Positions 34,726-45,053 of a stretch of 64,000 nt of DNA are shown one piece after another. Where the stretch lies: contig CANMEI010000005.1 of the NCBI GenBank assembly GCA_947496695.1, positions 1 to 64,000 on the forward strand, read 5' to 3'. Each line of letters begins with the position of its first letter. Within the stretch, counting starts at the first letter, position 1. Under the pieces are notes generated by a model. That model searched no databases and had not been told where the DNA came from. It saw only the letters and a list, made by a program, of their open reading frames with translations. The stretch comes from an uncultured Cellulophaga sp. Lineage in GTDB: Bacteria > Bacteroidota > Bacteroidia > Flavobacteriales > Flavobacteriaceae. The position numbers and the translations under genes were made by a program.

Positions 34726-37497
34726 ATGAAATTTTTTCATTTTATTTTTTCATTTTTCATTTGCCTAATTTCATTTACGCAAGAATTACCACCTATTGAA
34801 AATTATTCAACTTCTGGCTATGGAGGTGATAATCAAAATTGGATGATTTCTCAAGACGAGAATAATTATATATATGTAGCTAATAATAAAGGACTCTTAG
34901 AATTTAATGGTTCTGAATGGAATACTTATGCATCGCCTAATAAAACAAAACTTAGAGCTGTAAATGTTATTGGTGGAAGAGTTTACACTGGTTGTTATGA
35001 AGAGTTTGGTTATTGGGTCAGAAATCAATTTGGTAGGTTACAGTACACTTCATTAACACCAAATTTAGGGAAAGGTAAAATTGAAAATGATCGAGTTTGG
35101 AATATTATTGATTATAAGGAATGGGTCTTGTTTCAGTCAAGTCATAATTTATATTTTTTTAATAAAAAAACAGAAGAATTTAAAACAATAACCTCTGTAA
35201 ATATAATATATAAGGTTTTTAATATTGATGATAAAATTTATTATCACGTTGCTAATGAGGGTATTTATAGTATTAAAAATGGTGCTACTACATTATTAAA
35301 TAACGATGCTGTTGTTTTAGATGATAGAGTAATTAATTTATTCAAAATTGAAGATAATTTAGTTGTCTTAACACGTAGTTCTGGTTTTTTTAAATTAAAA
35401 AAAGAAGGTTTGGTTCAATGGAATGTTGAGGCGAACGAACGATTAAAAGAACTGAGTATTTTTAATAGTATTCAACTCAAAGATGGAAGTTTTGTTGCAG
35501 GAACCATATCAAACGGTATTGTAAAAATTAGCGAACAAGGTAAAATTGAATATACGATAAACCATAAGTTAGGCTTAAGTAACAATACCATTTTATCTTT
35601 ATTTGAGGATGCAAAAAATAATGTTTGGATTGCTTTGGATAACGGCATTGACCGTATAAATATGACATCGCCATTGAAAACCTTTGTTGATTACGATGGT
35701 GTGTTAGGTACCGTGTACACTACACTAATTTTTAATGATAATTTATATGTGGGTACCAATCAAGGATTGTTTTACAGACCAATAGGTAATTCAGAAAAGC
35801 CATTCTCATACGTAAAAGGAACTGCTGGCCAAGTGTGGAGCTTGTATAGTGATGATAATGAAAACCTTTTTTGTGGGCATCATTTAGGTACCTACTTAAT
35901 TAAAAATGGAAAAGCAAAACATATAAGTCCGATTTTAGGTGCTTGGAATTTCAAAAAAATACCTGAACGTGAGAATTTAATACTACAAGGCAATTATGAT
36001 GGTTTATACGTTCTTGAAAAGAAAAATGATTCTTGGAGTTTAAGAAATAAGATAGAAGGCTTTAGTAATTCATCACGCTTTTTTGAACTCAATGGTGCTA
36101 ATAAGGTTTTAGTAAATCATGAGTATAAAGGGGTTTTTGATATTGTATTAAATGACTCTTTAACAAAAGTAGAAATAGTAAGTTTAAGAGATGAATTATC
36201 TATAGGTGAAAATTCAAGTTTGGTTACTTATCAAGGTAATATATTATATACTTCAAAAGAAGGGGTGTTTACTTATAGTAGTAGTAAGCATAAGTTTGAA
36301 AAAGATTCTGTATTAAGTACACTTATAGCCTCAAAAATATATACTTCGGGTAAAATGATTTTTGATAATACTGGAAAATTATGGACATTCTCTAAAGACA
36401 ATGTTAGTTTTATTACCAATGATAATCTTACCAATACGCCTGAAATAAAAGATATTTATATTTCTTCAGATTTAAAAAAAGGAGTTGTAGGTTTTGAGAA
36501 TATACAGCATATAGCGAATTCAAAATATGTATTAGGTATAGTAAATGGTTATTTAACGATGGATTTATCTAAGTTAGTAACAAATAAAAAACATACCATT
36601 TACTTGAATAGTGTTGGTAAAAAAGATTTAGATTCAGAAAACGAACTTTTGCCATTAGCCCAAAGTGGTGAATTTGAACACAAACAAGGGAGTTTATCTT
36701 TCAACTATTCAGTTCCAGAATATTACAAGTATTTAGATGTTACTTATCAATACAGGCTCGTCGGACAAAGTGAGCATTGGAGCGACTGTTCTAAAAATGC
36801 AAGCATACAATTTGAAAACTTACCTTTTGGTGATTATACGTTTGAGGTAAAAGGTAAAGTTGGTAATCAATTGACCAGTAATGTAGTATCTTATTCTTTT
36901 GAAGTTAATAGACCTTGGTATATATCTAATTTATCAATATTCATTTATCTAATTTTACTTATAGCTATAGGTTTTTTTATTCATAAAACCTATACTTTTT
37001 ATTACGACAAAATATTAAAACACGAGCAAGTTAAAAATGACCGTGCGATTATTGCAATAAAGAATGAAAAATTGAATCAAGATATTGATAGTAAAAATAG
37101 AGAGTTAGCAATATCTACAATGAGTATTGTGAAAAAAAATGAATTGCTTCGTAAAATAAAAAAAGAACTAAAAAATGTTAAAGCAAAGGAAGATTTAGCC
37201 AGTGCAATTGAATTAATTGATACGAACTTAAATAATAATAAAGATTGGAAGTTTTTTAAACAAGCATTTAATAATGCAGATAAAGACTTTATGGATAAAA
37301 TTAAAGTGGCACATCCAGACCTGACTCCAAATGATTTAAAGTTTTGTGCTTACCTAAGACTTAATTTATCTTCAAAAGAGATTGCTCCTTTATTAAATAT
37401 CTCTACAAAAAGCGTAGAAACCAAACGCTATAGATTAAGAAAAAGAATGAATTTACAGCACGATGATAGTTTAGTAGACTATATTTTAAAATTTTAG
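34726..37497 (+). CDS. One-component sensor/regulator: Reg_prop propeller, Y_Y_Y domain, membrane span, LuxR-type HTH
   Basis: 923 aa. A signal peptide (MKFFHFIFSFFICLISFTQ) is followed by a periplasmic two-bladed-propeller region of repeated Reg_prop motifs (about 25-640). A Y_Y_Y domain spans about 665-727 (YQYRLVGQSEHWSDCSKNAS). One membrane span (about 735-755) follows, then a coiled-coil linker and a C-terminal HTH (NLSSKEIAPLLNISTKSVET, about 880-900). It resembles hybrid two-component regulators but lacks histidine kinase and receiver domains, so binding outside must reach the HTH through the linker. It stands just upstream of a SusCD locus in the same direction and is its likely activator. 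Confidence 0.9.
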   Translation: MKFFHFIFSFFICLISFTQELPPIENYSTSGYGGDNQNWMISQDENNYIYVANNKGLLEFNGSEWNTYASPNKTKLRAVNVIGGRVYTGCYEEFGYWVRNQFGRLQYTSLTPNLGKGKIENDRVWNIIDYKEWVLFQSSHNLYFFNKKTEEFKTITSVNIIYKVFNIDDKIYYHVANEGIYSIKNGATTLLNNDAVVLDDRVINLFKIEDNLVVLTRSSGFFKLKKEGLVQWNVEANERLKELSIFNSIQLKDGSFVAGTISNGIVKISEQGKIEYTINHKLGLSNNTILSLFEDAKNNVWIALDNGIDRINMTSPLKTFVDYDGVLGTVYTTLIFNDNLYVGTNQGLFYRPIGNSEKPFSYVKGTAGQVWSLYSDDNENLFCGHHLGTYLIKNGKAKHISPILGAWNFKKIPERENLILQGNYDGLYVLEKKNDSWSLRNKIEGFSNSSRFFELNGANKVLVNHEYKGVFDIVLNDSLTKVEIVSLRDELSIGENSSLVTYQGNILYTSKEGVFTYSSSKHKFEKDSVLSTLIASKIYTSGKMIFDNTGKLWTFSKDNVSFITNDNLTNTPEIKDIYISSDLKKGVVGFENIQHIANSKYVLGIVNGYLTMDLSKLVTNKKHTIYLNSVGKKDLDSENELLPLAQSGEFEHKQGSLSFNYSVPEYYKYLDVTYQYRLVGQSEHWSDCSKNASIQFENLPFGDYTFEVKGKVGNQLTSNVVSYSFEVNRPWYISNLSIFIYLILLIAIGFFIHKTYTFYYDKILKHEQVKNDRAIIAIKNEKLNQDIDSKNRELAISTMSIVKKNELLRKIKKELKNVKAKEDLASAIELIDTNLNNNKDWKFFKQAFNNADKDFMDKIKVAHPDLTPNDLKFCAYLRLNLSSKEIAPLLNISTKSVETKRYRLRKRMNLQHDDSLVDYILKF

Positions 37498-37800
37498 ACC
37501 TCTACAAGTACTTTTTTCACCTAGACTTTACCACTACAAAGCATTGTTTTGTGCTCTATTTTAGGCACTTAACGTAAAGATAATATTGCATCTTAACTAG
37601 TGTGTATTCAATGGTTTTTGAACTGTATTTAGTTCATTTTTGAGCTAAAAACGCGTTGTTCGTCTTTTGTCGAGGTCTTGTTTTTTAGTTCCAGAATGGT
37701 TTGAGTATAAATTTGCCGGAGTATTGAAAGTGTTGAAAACCTATATGAACCAGAACAGCATTTTTGAACAAATAATAAATTTTAACTAAATCAAACATTC
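37498..37800. other. Control region of the second SusCD locus
   Basis: No gene is seen. A -7 box, TAAATTTG, lies at 37708-37715, followed by an 85-nt leader to the SusC start. The best TTG upstream (37678-37680) is too far away to be a standard -33 box. Binding sites for the adjacent HTH regulator are expected here but I cannot define one. Confidence 0.4.
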
Positions 37801-40800
37801 ATGAAATTTAAATTTCAAAAATTAAGAATTGCAGTATTCTTTGGTCTTTTTTTAGTTTGTGGTTCTTTTACCTTATTGGCCCAAACTACAGTAAGAGGAA
37901 CAGTACTTTCAGCAGCAGATAACATGCCTTTACCAGGAGCATCTGTTGTTGAAAAAGGAACCACTAACGGAGCTTCTACAGATTTTGATGGAAACTTTAC
38001 GTTAAATGTGTCAAACCCATCAGGCACACTAATAGTGTCTTATGTAGGGTTTAAAACAAAAGAACTTAGCGCAAAAAATGCTGAGATGACTATTGCCTTA
38101 GAGAATAACAATTTGCTTAATGAAGTTGTTGTTGTTGGGTACGGTACACAAAACAAAAGTGATTTGGTAAATGCAGTTGCGACTACTAATCTACCGCAAG
38201 CAACTTTAACACCAACATCTGATGTTAATGAAATGTTGAGAGGTAGAATTGCAGGTTTACAAGTTGATGTAGGTAGTGGTACTTTACGACCAGGCGGAAC
38301 TTCTGATATTATTTTTAGAGGTCAAGGTTCTATAGAAGGTAATGTAAGTGCTATTTATGTTGTTGATGGTATTATTAGAGATGGTGGTATTGAAGATATA
38401 GATTCTGATGATATAGATTCTATAGAATTCTTAAAAGATGCATCAGCACAAGCAATATATGGTTCAAGAGGAGCTAATGGTGTTGTTTTAATTACAACAA
38501 AAAGAGGTAAAGCAGGTAAAGTAACTGTAAGCTATCATGGGTATGTAACAACAAAATCAATCGAAAGAAATTTTGATGTATATAGCGGTGAAGAATTTGC
38601 ACAATTACGTAGAGAAGCGGTTAGATCCACTTATGATGATGATACATACCCTGATGATTCTGTTATTTTTTCTGACATAGAAATAGAAAACATAGAAAAT
38701 AGTGAGTTTGTAGATTGGGAAGATGAATTGATGACAAATGGCTTTGTAAACAATCAAGCAATTAGTATTTCTGGTGGTACAGAACTAACTAAAGTATTTG
38801 CAAGTATCAATTACTTTGAAGAAGATGGTATGATACCAACATCAAGCTATACAAGAAAAACATTCCGTTTAAATATAGATCAAAAAATAAACGATAAATT
38901 CTCGGTAAATTTTGATTTGAACTTATTGAATGATTACACTAGTAAAGCGGCGAGTGTTAATGTGATTACAACTTCTCCATTAGGTAGTGCTTATGACGAA
39001 GATGGTAACCTTACACAATATCCAAGTGGTGAAGAGTCATCTGCAATAAATCCTATTTGGAATCTTAATGAACAAGTGAATGAAGAAGATGGGAATGATT
39101 ATGTTATAAACATAACACCTAGTTGGCAAATCACAAAAAACTTAAAATACCAACTAAAAACAAACTTAACAAGGAGAACGGCTGAAAGAGGACAATACCA
39201 ATCTTCTTTAAGTTCTGCTGGTGAAGATGTTGATGGTATTGCAAGAATACAAAACCAATTAACGGAATCATACCTTATTGAAAATATCCTTACATATGAT
39301 AAAACTTTTAATAAGAACCATAAACTTGATTTTACATTAGTGCAATCAGCACAAGAGAATGAATATTCAAGCACTTTGACTGAAGGACAAGGTTTTACTA
39401 ATGAAAGTTTAGGATATAGTGGTATCACCGATGCTATTGGTAGCATAACTGTAGAGCGTGAAGAAGACAAGCAAACTCTTGCTTCTTTTATGGCTAGAGC
39501 ACGTTACAACTTACACAATAAATATTTATTCACTGCAACGGCTAGAGCCGATGGTGCTTCGGTAAATTCAGAGGATAATAAATGGAGTTTTAATCCTGCA
39601 GCTTCATTTGCATGGAAGATTCATAATGAAAGTTTTTTAGAAGACGTTAGTGCTATTCAAGAATTAAAATTTAGAGCAAGTTACGGGTCGTTGGTGAATG
39701 ATTTAGGTGTTGCATACACTTCATTATTTACAGCGGAGGGTGAAAATTATATTTTTGATGGTGAGTCTTATTCAGGATATTCTCCTACAACCGTTTTACC
39801 TAATACAGATTTGAAATTTGAAAGAATAACAACCGCTAACATCGGCTTAGACTTTTCAATCTTCAATAGAATATTAGCAGGAAATGTGAACTGGTATGAT
39901 GCAAGAACAACAGACTTGTTATTAAAAAGAGGTGTGCCATCAACAACAGGATATGATTACACATACTTTAATGCTGGAGAATTACAAAATACAGGTATAG
40001 AATTAAGCTTAACCGCTAATATTATTAATACTAAAGATTTTAAATGGTCAGTTTCAACAAACTGGTCTAACAACAAAAACAAACTCTTAGAGCTTTATGA
40101 TGATGGTGATGGTAACACAATAGAAAATGATGATACTTACGGGTATTATGTAGGACAATCTGTTGATGTAAATTATCAATATGCCTTTGATGGTATTTGG
40201 CAAGAAGGCGAAGACTTTGAAAATGCACCACAAGCAAGTTCTGAATCTACGCTTACTCAAGATTTAGAAGCGGGTGATATTAAAATTAAAGACACGAACG
40301 GTGATGGTATCATAACAACAGATGACAGAGTGTTTACTGATACTAATCCAGATTGGTTTGGTTCATTATCAACAACTATAGTTTATAAAGGTTTTGATTT
40401 GTTTGTTGATTTTTATGCGGTAGAAGGTGCAACAAAAGTAAATCCATTTTTATCAGATTATAATAATGGTGGTACATTATCGGGTAAATTAAACGGTGTA
40501 AAAGTAGATTATTATACTCCTGAAAATCCATCAACAGAATTCCCAAGACCAAATTACGATTCTACTCCTTTATATTTAAACGCATTAGCTGTAAGAGATG
40601 CTTCTTATATAAGGTTAAGAACTGTGAGTTTGGGCTATACTTTAGATCAAGGTATAACGGATAAATTAAATATTGCTCAAATTAGGTTTTACACTACAGC
40701 GACTAATGTATTTACTAAAACAGATTATATAGGGTACAGTCCAGAAGTAAATATTAGAGATACGTATTCAACTGCAGATACTGGGTATCCAGATTCTAGA

Positions 40801-40833
40801 AGTTTCACATTCGGAGTAAAAGTTAAATTTTAA
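37801..40833 (+). CDS. SusC/RagA-type TonB-dependent transporter
   Basis: 1010 aa. Signal peptide ending near residue 28 (LLAQ). Carboxypeptidase-regulatory-like domain (about 29-105: TVRGTVLSAADNMPLPGASV and STDFDGNFTLNVS). Plug begins NEVVVVGYGTQNKSDLV, with AIYVVDGIIRDGGIEDI and GSRGANGVVLITTKRGKAGK. The large beta barrel ends in a C-terminal phenylalanine (FTFGVKVKF). There is no STN domain, so unlike the SusC at 23270 it is controlled by the separate regulator upstream. SusD follows after 14 bp. Its substrate is probably the glucan acted on by the GH16 enzyme downstream. Confidence 0.95.
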   Translation: MKFKFQKLRIAVFFGLFLVCGSFTLLAQTTVRGTVLSAADNMPLPGASVVEKGTTNGASTDFDGNFTLNVSNPSGTLIVSYVGFKTKELSAKNAEMTIALENNNLLNEVVVVGYGTQNKSDLVNAVATTNLPQATLTPTSDVNEMLRGRIAGLQVDVGSGTLRPGGTSDIIFRGQGSIEGNVSAIYVVDGIIRDGGIEDIDSDDIDSIEFLKDASAQAIYGSRGANGVVLITTKRGKAGKVTVSYHGYVTTKSIERNFDVYSGEEFAQLRREAVRSTYDDDTYPDDSVIFSDIEIENIENSEFVDWEDELMTNGFVNNQAISISGGTELTKVFASINYFEEDGMIPTSSYTRKTFRLNIDQKINDKFSVNFDLNLLNDYTSKAASVNVITTSPLGSAYDEDGNLTQYPSGEESSAINPIWNLNEQVNEEDGNDYVINITPSWQITKNLKYQLKTNLTRRTAERGQYQSSLSSAGEDVDGIARIQNQLTESYLIENILTYDKTFNKNHKLDFTLVQSAQENEYSSTLTEGQGFTNESLGYSGITDAIGSITVEREEDKQTLASFMARARYNLHNKYLFTATARADGASVNSEDNKWSFNPAASFAWKIHNESFLEDVSAIQELKFRASYGSLVNDLGVAYTSLFTAEGENYIFDGESYSGYSPTTVLPNTDLKFERITTANIGLDFSIFNRILAGNVNWYDARTTDLLLKRGVPSTTGYDYTYFNAGELQNTGIELSLTANIINTKDFKWSVSTNWSNNKNKLLELYDDGDGNTIENDDTYGYYVGQSVDVNYQYAFDGIWQEGEDFENAPQASSESTLTQDLEAGDIKIKDTNGDGIITTDDRVFTDTNPDWFGSLSTTIVYKGFDLFVDFYAVEGATKVNPFLSDYNNGGTLSGKLNGVKVDYYTPENPSTEFPRPNYDSTPLYLNALAVRDASYIRLRTVSLGYTLDQGITDKLNIAQIRFYTTATNVFTKTDYIGYSPEVNIRDTYSTADTGYPDSRSFTFGVKVKF

Positions 40834-40847
40834 AAAATTAAGAAATT

Positions 40848-42452
40848 ATGGATTTAAAGAATTTTTATATAAAATTAAAAAGTAGTTTCATGCTACTTAT
40901 GGTTTTGTTTTTTGCGGTGTCTTGTGAAGATTATTTAGAAGAAGAACCAAGTACAGTAATTGACTCCGATTATATATATACCACTGAAGAGGGGCTGGAA
41001 TCAGGTGTAGTAAGTTTATATACCATATATAGAGATCACTATGAATATAGTTCTGAAGATTATATGGCAGCTGTTGTTATGTCTTCACGAAGTGATTTAG
41101 CTTTTAGTAGATCTGGTTATACAGGTTTAATGGGCAGGTACCAAAGAGGAATTTCTTCTATTGATTATGGTACTGAACTAGCTTCTACATTATTTTGGAG
41201 TCACTTTTATAATTTAGCAAACAAAGCAACCGCAATTATTAATGCGGCAGAAGTTTTAGAAGATGTTGATGAAGAAGTTATAAATCAAATTATTGCTGAG
41301 GCTAAATTTTTCAGGGCAGAAGCATATTTCTATTTGTACAGAATGTATAATAACATCTATATAAGTACCGAAACAGTAACAGTTGATAATGCGTTTGATG
41401 TAATTAGCGATAAATCTTCTGAAGAAGAAATTTTTGAACTAATTAATAGTGACCTTACGTTTTCAATCGAAAATTTAGAATGGACAGATACTTTTGGTCG
41501 TGTTACAAAAGGTACCGCTAAGCATGTAAAAGCTAAAGTAGCAATGTGGCAAGATGATTGGGAAGAGGCAGAAGAACAAGCGGTTGCAGTGATTGAAAGT
41601 GGTTACCATAGCTTAATGTCTACTACAGCAGAGGTTTTTGATGGAGACAATGATAATGAAGAATCTTTATTTGTTATACAATCCGATGAAGGTTTATCTG
41701 GAGGAGGAAGCTCTACTATGATCAGTGCAAATTATGTTACTCAATATTTTAATATTGATGGGATTGAGTCAAATGTAGAGCAAGGAGGACGAGGTTTTTC
41801 TCGTGTATTACCAAACCTTTACCTACTTAGTTTATTAGCCGAAGACGAGAATGATACAAGAGATGACGACACGTATTTCAGGTTAAAATATTATTATACC
41901 TCTGGGGATAGAATTGGAGAAGAAGTTGACGATTATGCTCCGATAACCGATTTAGACAACCCTAGTGATACGTATACAACGTATTACCAAAGAATGCATC
42001 CATCATGTATAAAATTTGCGCAAGACGATGATGATCCAGATAGTTATTATGACTATAGTAATATTACAGTGTACAGGTTAGCAGAAACCTATTTAATTGC
42101 GGCAGAAGCTATCATGAGATCTGGTTCAGGAGATCCCTTACCTTATATAAATGCGGTTAGATTAAGAGCCGAGACAACAGCTTTAACAAGTATAACAGAG
42201 CAAGAAATTTTAGATGAAAGAGCTCGTGAATTAGCTTTTGAAGGACAACGTTGGTTTACATTAAAAAGAATGGGGCAAGATGTTATTGACAGTCAAATTA
42301 CCACCTACGCTGGTGATGGTGACTATTATCCAGTTAACTTAGGAGAAAGTGACCCAAGAGATAATTGGCAATCACATTTTATAAACTGGCCTATTGCAGA
42401 AATAGATTTAGATTTATTAGGGTCTGGTTACCCTCAAAATGATGGGTATTAA
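40848..42452 (+). CDS. SusD/RagB-type surface glycan-binding lipoprotein
   Basis: 534 aa. Lipoprotein with Cys26 (FFAVSCEDY). Alpha-helical SusD fold: AEAKFFRAEAYFYLYRMYNN, then VYRLAETYLIAAEAIMRSGS and LDERARELAFEGQRWFTLKR near the C-terminus. It is rich in Asp and Glu, as is common for marine surface lipoproteins. It pairs with the SusC gene 14 bp upstream and precedes the GDPD-GH16 gene by 80 bp. Confidence 0.93.
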   Translation: MDLKNFYIKLKSSFMLLMVLFFAVSCEDYLEEEPSTVIDSDYIYTTEEGLESGVVSLYTIYRDHYEYSSEDYMAAVVMSSRSDLAFSRSGYTGLMGRYQRGISSIDYGTELASTLFWSHFYNLANKATAIINAAEVLEDVDEEVINQIIAEAKFFRAEAYFYLYRMYNNIYISTETVTVDNAFDVISDKSSEEEIFELINSDLTFSIENLEWTDTFGRVTKGTAKHVKAKVAMWQDDWEEAEEQAVAVIESGYHSLMSTTAEVFDGDNDNEESLFVIQSDEGLSGGGSSTMISANYVTQYFNIDGIESNVEQGGRGFSRVLPNLYLLSLLAEDENDTRDDDTYFRLKYYYTSGDRIGEEVDDYAPITDLDNPSDTYTTYYQRMHPSCIKFAQDDDDPDSYYDYSNITVYRLAETYLIAAEAIMRSGSGDPLPYINAVRLRAETTALTSITEQEILDERARELAFEGQRWFTLKRMGQDVIDSQITTYAGDGDYYPVNLGESDPRDNWQSHFINWPIAEIDLDLLGSGYPQNDGY

Positions 42453-42532
42453 AATAATAATTAAGTTTTAGTTTTATGATATCATGGGCATGTTTTGCCT
42501 ATGGTATCTTTTTTTCATTTTAGATTAAGCAT

Positions 42533-44107
42533 ATGCGATATTTTTATATTTTAATTCTATTTATTGGGTTATTTTCTTGTAACTCTACATCCCAAAAATC
42601 TTCAATAGTTTTTGCTCAAAACCCTGTGATTGCACATCGTGGAGCATGGAAAGGCAAAGGTTTGCCTAAAAACTCAATAGCCTCATTAAAAGAAGCGATA
42701 CAATTAAACTGTACAGGTTCAGAGTTTGATGTGCGTATGACAGCAGATGAGGTATTAATTGTAACGCATGATGCCAACTATAATGGGCTAAATATTGAAA
42801 CATCAACGTATGAAGAGCTGTCAAAATTCAAACTCTCAAATGGTGAAAAACTCCCAACACTAAAAGAATACCTGCTAGCGGGTATGACCAATAATACAGC
42901 TACAAGTCTTGTTTGTGAAATTAAACCATCAAAATTTAAAGACCATAATACGTTGATAGCAGGCAAAGTCGTTCAATTGGTAAAAGAGCTGAAGGCAGAA
43001 GCCTATGTATCATATTACATTAGTTTTAGTTACGAGATAATTAAACACATAAAAATAATTGAACCCAAAGCTAGAGTATTGTATTTAGACGGTTCTAAAA
43101 AGCCAAAAGAGCTTAAAAAAGATAGTATTACAGGGTTTGATTATTTGATTTATAAACTCAAAACACACCCTAATTGGATCACAGAAGCTAAAAATTTGAA
43201 TTTGGTTTTAAATGCATGGACCGCAAATAAAACGGATGATATTGATTGGTTATTGGCGAATGATTTTGATTACATAACCACTGATGAACCAGAGCTTGTT
43301 CTTGAAAAATTTAAAAACTTTCCTGTAGCAAAAGATTATGAATTGGTTTGGAGTGATGAGTTTAATTATACAGGTAAGCCAGATACCTTAAAATGGAATC
43401 ACGAAGTAGGGTTTAAAAGAAACCAAGAGAAGCAGTATTATACAGATAGCTTAAAAAATAGTAGAGTAGAAAAGGGCGTATTAATTTTAGAATCTCATAA
43501 AGAAAAGGTAGCTAATACTAATTTTAAAAGTACTACGGATCCTGATTGGAGAAGCAATCAAAAATACGGTTCATACACTTCCACAAGTTTACACACAAAT
43601 GGTTTAGCACAATGGAGGTATGGTCGTATAGATATTCGTGCGAAACTACCTAAAGGTGTTGGCTTATGGCCTGCATTTTGGATGCTTGGCGAAAACCAAC
43701 CAGAAGTAGGTTGGCCAGAATGTGGTGAAATTGATATTATGGAGCATGTGGGTTTTAATGCTGATTCTATTTTTGGAACCATACATACTAAAGCGTATAA
43801 TCATATGATTGGGACACAAAGAGGTAAAACTATTAAAATAGAAAAACCGTATGAAACTTTTCATATTTATTCTATAATTTGGACACCAGAGTCTATTGAC
43901 TTTTTATTAGATGATGAGGTGTATAACCACATTGAAAATGACCATAAAACAACGGCAGAATGGCCATTTGATCAAAATTTTTATATTAAAATAAACACCG
44001 CAATTGGTGGTATGCTTGGCGGAAGAAAAGGTATTGATGATACTATTTTCCCGCAACAATTACTAATTGATTATGTTCGTGTATATCAAAAGAAAAAGGA
44101 ATTATGA
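42533..44107 (+). CDS. Fusion lipoprotein: glycerophosphodiester phosphodiesterase plus GH16 glucanase
   Basis: 524 aa. Lipobox LFSC with Cys16. Residues of about 30-265 form a GDPD domain: His35-Arg36 (IAHRGAW), metal residues Glu64 and Asp66 (SEFDVRM), His79 (THD) and a further Glu in CEIKPSK. The usual PENT/PENS motif reads PKNS here. Residues of about 270-521 form a GH16 beta-glucanase/laminarinase domain: YELVWSDEFNYTG, then the catalytic segment WPECGEIDIMEH (394-405) with Glu399, Asp401 and Glu404 intact. Both active sites look competent. One protein joining phosphodiester cleavage with beta-glucan cleavage suggests a substituted glucan such as a phosphoglycerol-bearing beta-glucan. 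The stop overlaps the next gene (ATGA). Confidence 0.9.
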   Translation: MRYFYILILFIGLFSCNSTSQKSSIVFAQNPVIAHRGAWKGKGLPKNSIASLKEAIQLNCTGSEFDVRMTADEVLIVTHDANYNGLNIETSTYEELSKFKLSNGEKLPTLKEYLLAGMTNNTATSLVCEIKPSKFKDHNTLIAGKVVQLVKELKAEAYVSYYISFSYEIIKHIKIIEPKARVLYLDGSKKPKELKKDSITGFDYLIYKLKTHPNWITEAKNLNLVLNAWTANKTDDIDWLLANDFDYITTDEPELVLEKFKNFPVAKDYELVWSDEFNYTGKPDTLKWNHEVGFKRNQEKQYYTDSLKNSRVEKGVLILESHKEKVANTNFKSTTDPDWRSNQKYGSYTSTSLHTNGLAQWRYGRIDIRAKLPKGVGLWPAFWMLGENQPEVGWPECGEIDIMEHVGFNADSIFGTIHTKAYNHMIGTQRGKTIKIEKPYETFHIYSIIWTPESIDFLLDDEVYNHIENDHKTTAEWPFDQNFYIKINTAIGGMLGGRKGIDDTIFPQQLLIDYVRVYQKKKEL

Positions 44108-44946
44108 AAGTAGTATATTTATTAGTTTTTTGTTTTTTAAGTAGTAGTTTTAATATAAAACAAACAAATACGTCTCTTAAAATAATGACGTATAATATTC
44201 GTTTAGATGTTGCTTCTGACGGAGAAAATGCGTGGCCAAACAGAAAAGATTTTCTAACCTCTCAAGTACTGTTTTTAGCACCTGATATTTTAGGGGTTCA
44301 AGAGGCGAAACCCAACCAAATTCAAGATTTAAGTACAGCATTAACAAATTATAAATACGTTGGCGAGGGTAGAGACGGTGATGGTAAAGGCGAATATTCG
44401 GCCATCTATTACAATTCAGATAAATTAAAAGTTGAAAAATCACATACCTTTTGGTTGTCTAAAACCCCAAATATAGTTTCTAAAAGTTGGGATGCCGCGT
44501 ATCCTCGAATATGTACGTATGCGTTATTTTCGTTCAAAAATTCAAATAAAAAGTTCTGGGCTTTCAATACGCATTTAGATCATGTAGGTGCGATTGCTCA
44601 AAAAGAAGGGTTGCAACTTATTTTAGATAAGATTACCTCTGAAAATACAGAAAATTATCCTGTTTTTTTAACAGGAGATTTTAATGTAACACCTGAGAAT
44701 GAAATTCTAACAGAAACAAAAAAAGTATTTAATGATACTGAAAATATAGCAAACATAAAATTTGGTGCTGCAGGTACATTTAATGGCTTTAACTATACTA
44801 AACCAGTAACCAGCAGAATAGATTACATTTTTGTTTCAAAATCAGAAAAAATGAAAGTGACGAAGTATGGCATTTTATCAAGTGCTATAAATTTTAAATT
44901 TCCGTCAGATCATTTTCCAGTTTTTGCTGAAATAATAATGGAATAA
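44104..44946 (+). CDS. Secreted endonuclease/exonuclease/phosphatase-family phosphodiesterase
   Basis: 280 aa. Short signal peptide (MKVVYLLVFCFLSSSFNIKQ). EEP-fold motifs: MTYNIRLDV, the metal Glu in GVQEAKPNQ, NTHLDHVGA, GDFNVTPEN and the final SDHFPVFAE with its catalytic His. Enzymes of this fold cleave phosphodiesters in lipids, inositol phosphates or nucleic acids; this single-domain secreted Bacteroidota type is usually found in glycan loci and not characterised. Its 4-bp overlap with the GDPD-GH16 gene means the two are made together, so it probably removes phosphate-linked groups from the same substrate. Confidence 0.88.
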   Translation: MKVVYLLVFCFLSSSFNIKQTNTSLKIMTYNIRLDVASDGENAWPNRKDFLTSQVLFLAPDILGVQEAKPNQIQDLSTALTNYKYVGEGRDGDGKGEYSAIYYNSDKLKVEKSHTFWLSKTPNIVSKSWDAAYPRICTYALFSFKNSNKKFWAFNTHLDHVGAIAQKEGLQLILDKITSENTENYPVFLTGDFNVTPENEILTETKKVFNDTENIANIKFGAAGTFNGFNYTKPVTSRIDYIFVSKSEKMKVTKYGILSSAINFKFPSDHFPVFAEIIME

Positions 44947-44970
44947 AATTAGTTTAACAGTGTTGAATTA

Positions 44971-45003
44971 AAAACCTTCTTGAGTAATCAAAAGGTTTTT
45001 TTA
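44971..45003 (+). terminator. Intrinsic terminator ending the GDPD-GH16 locus
   Basis: AAAACCTT pairs with AAGGTTTT around a 13-nt loop, followed by seven Ts. It lies 25 bp after the last stop codon. Confidence 0.75.
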
Positions 45004-45053
45004 TACAATAAATTTAAAATTTTAAAAAACTATTGCTTATTTATAAAACCTGA

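Noticed and set aside
39099..39470. 123-codon open frame on the - strand
   Set aside because: It is antisense within the SusC barrel region and has no upstream signals.
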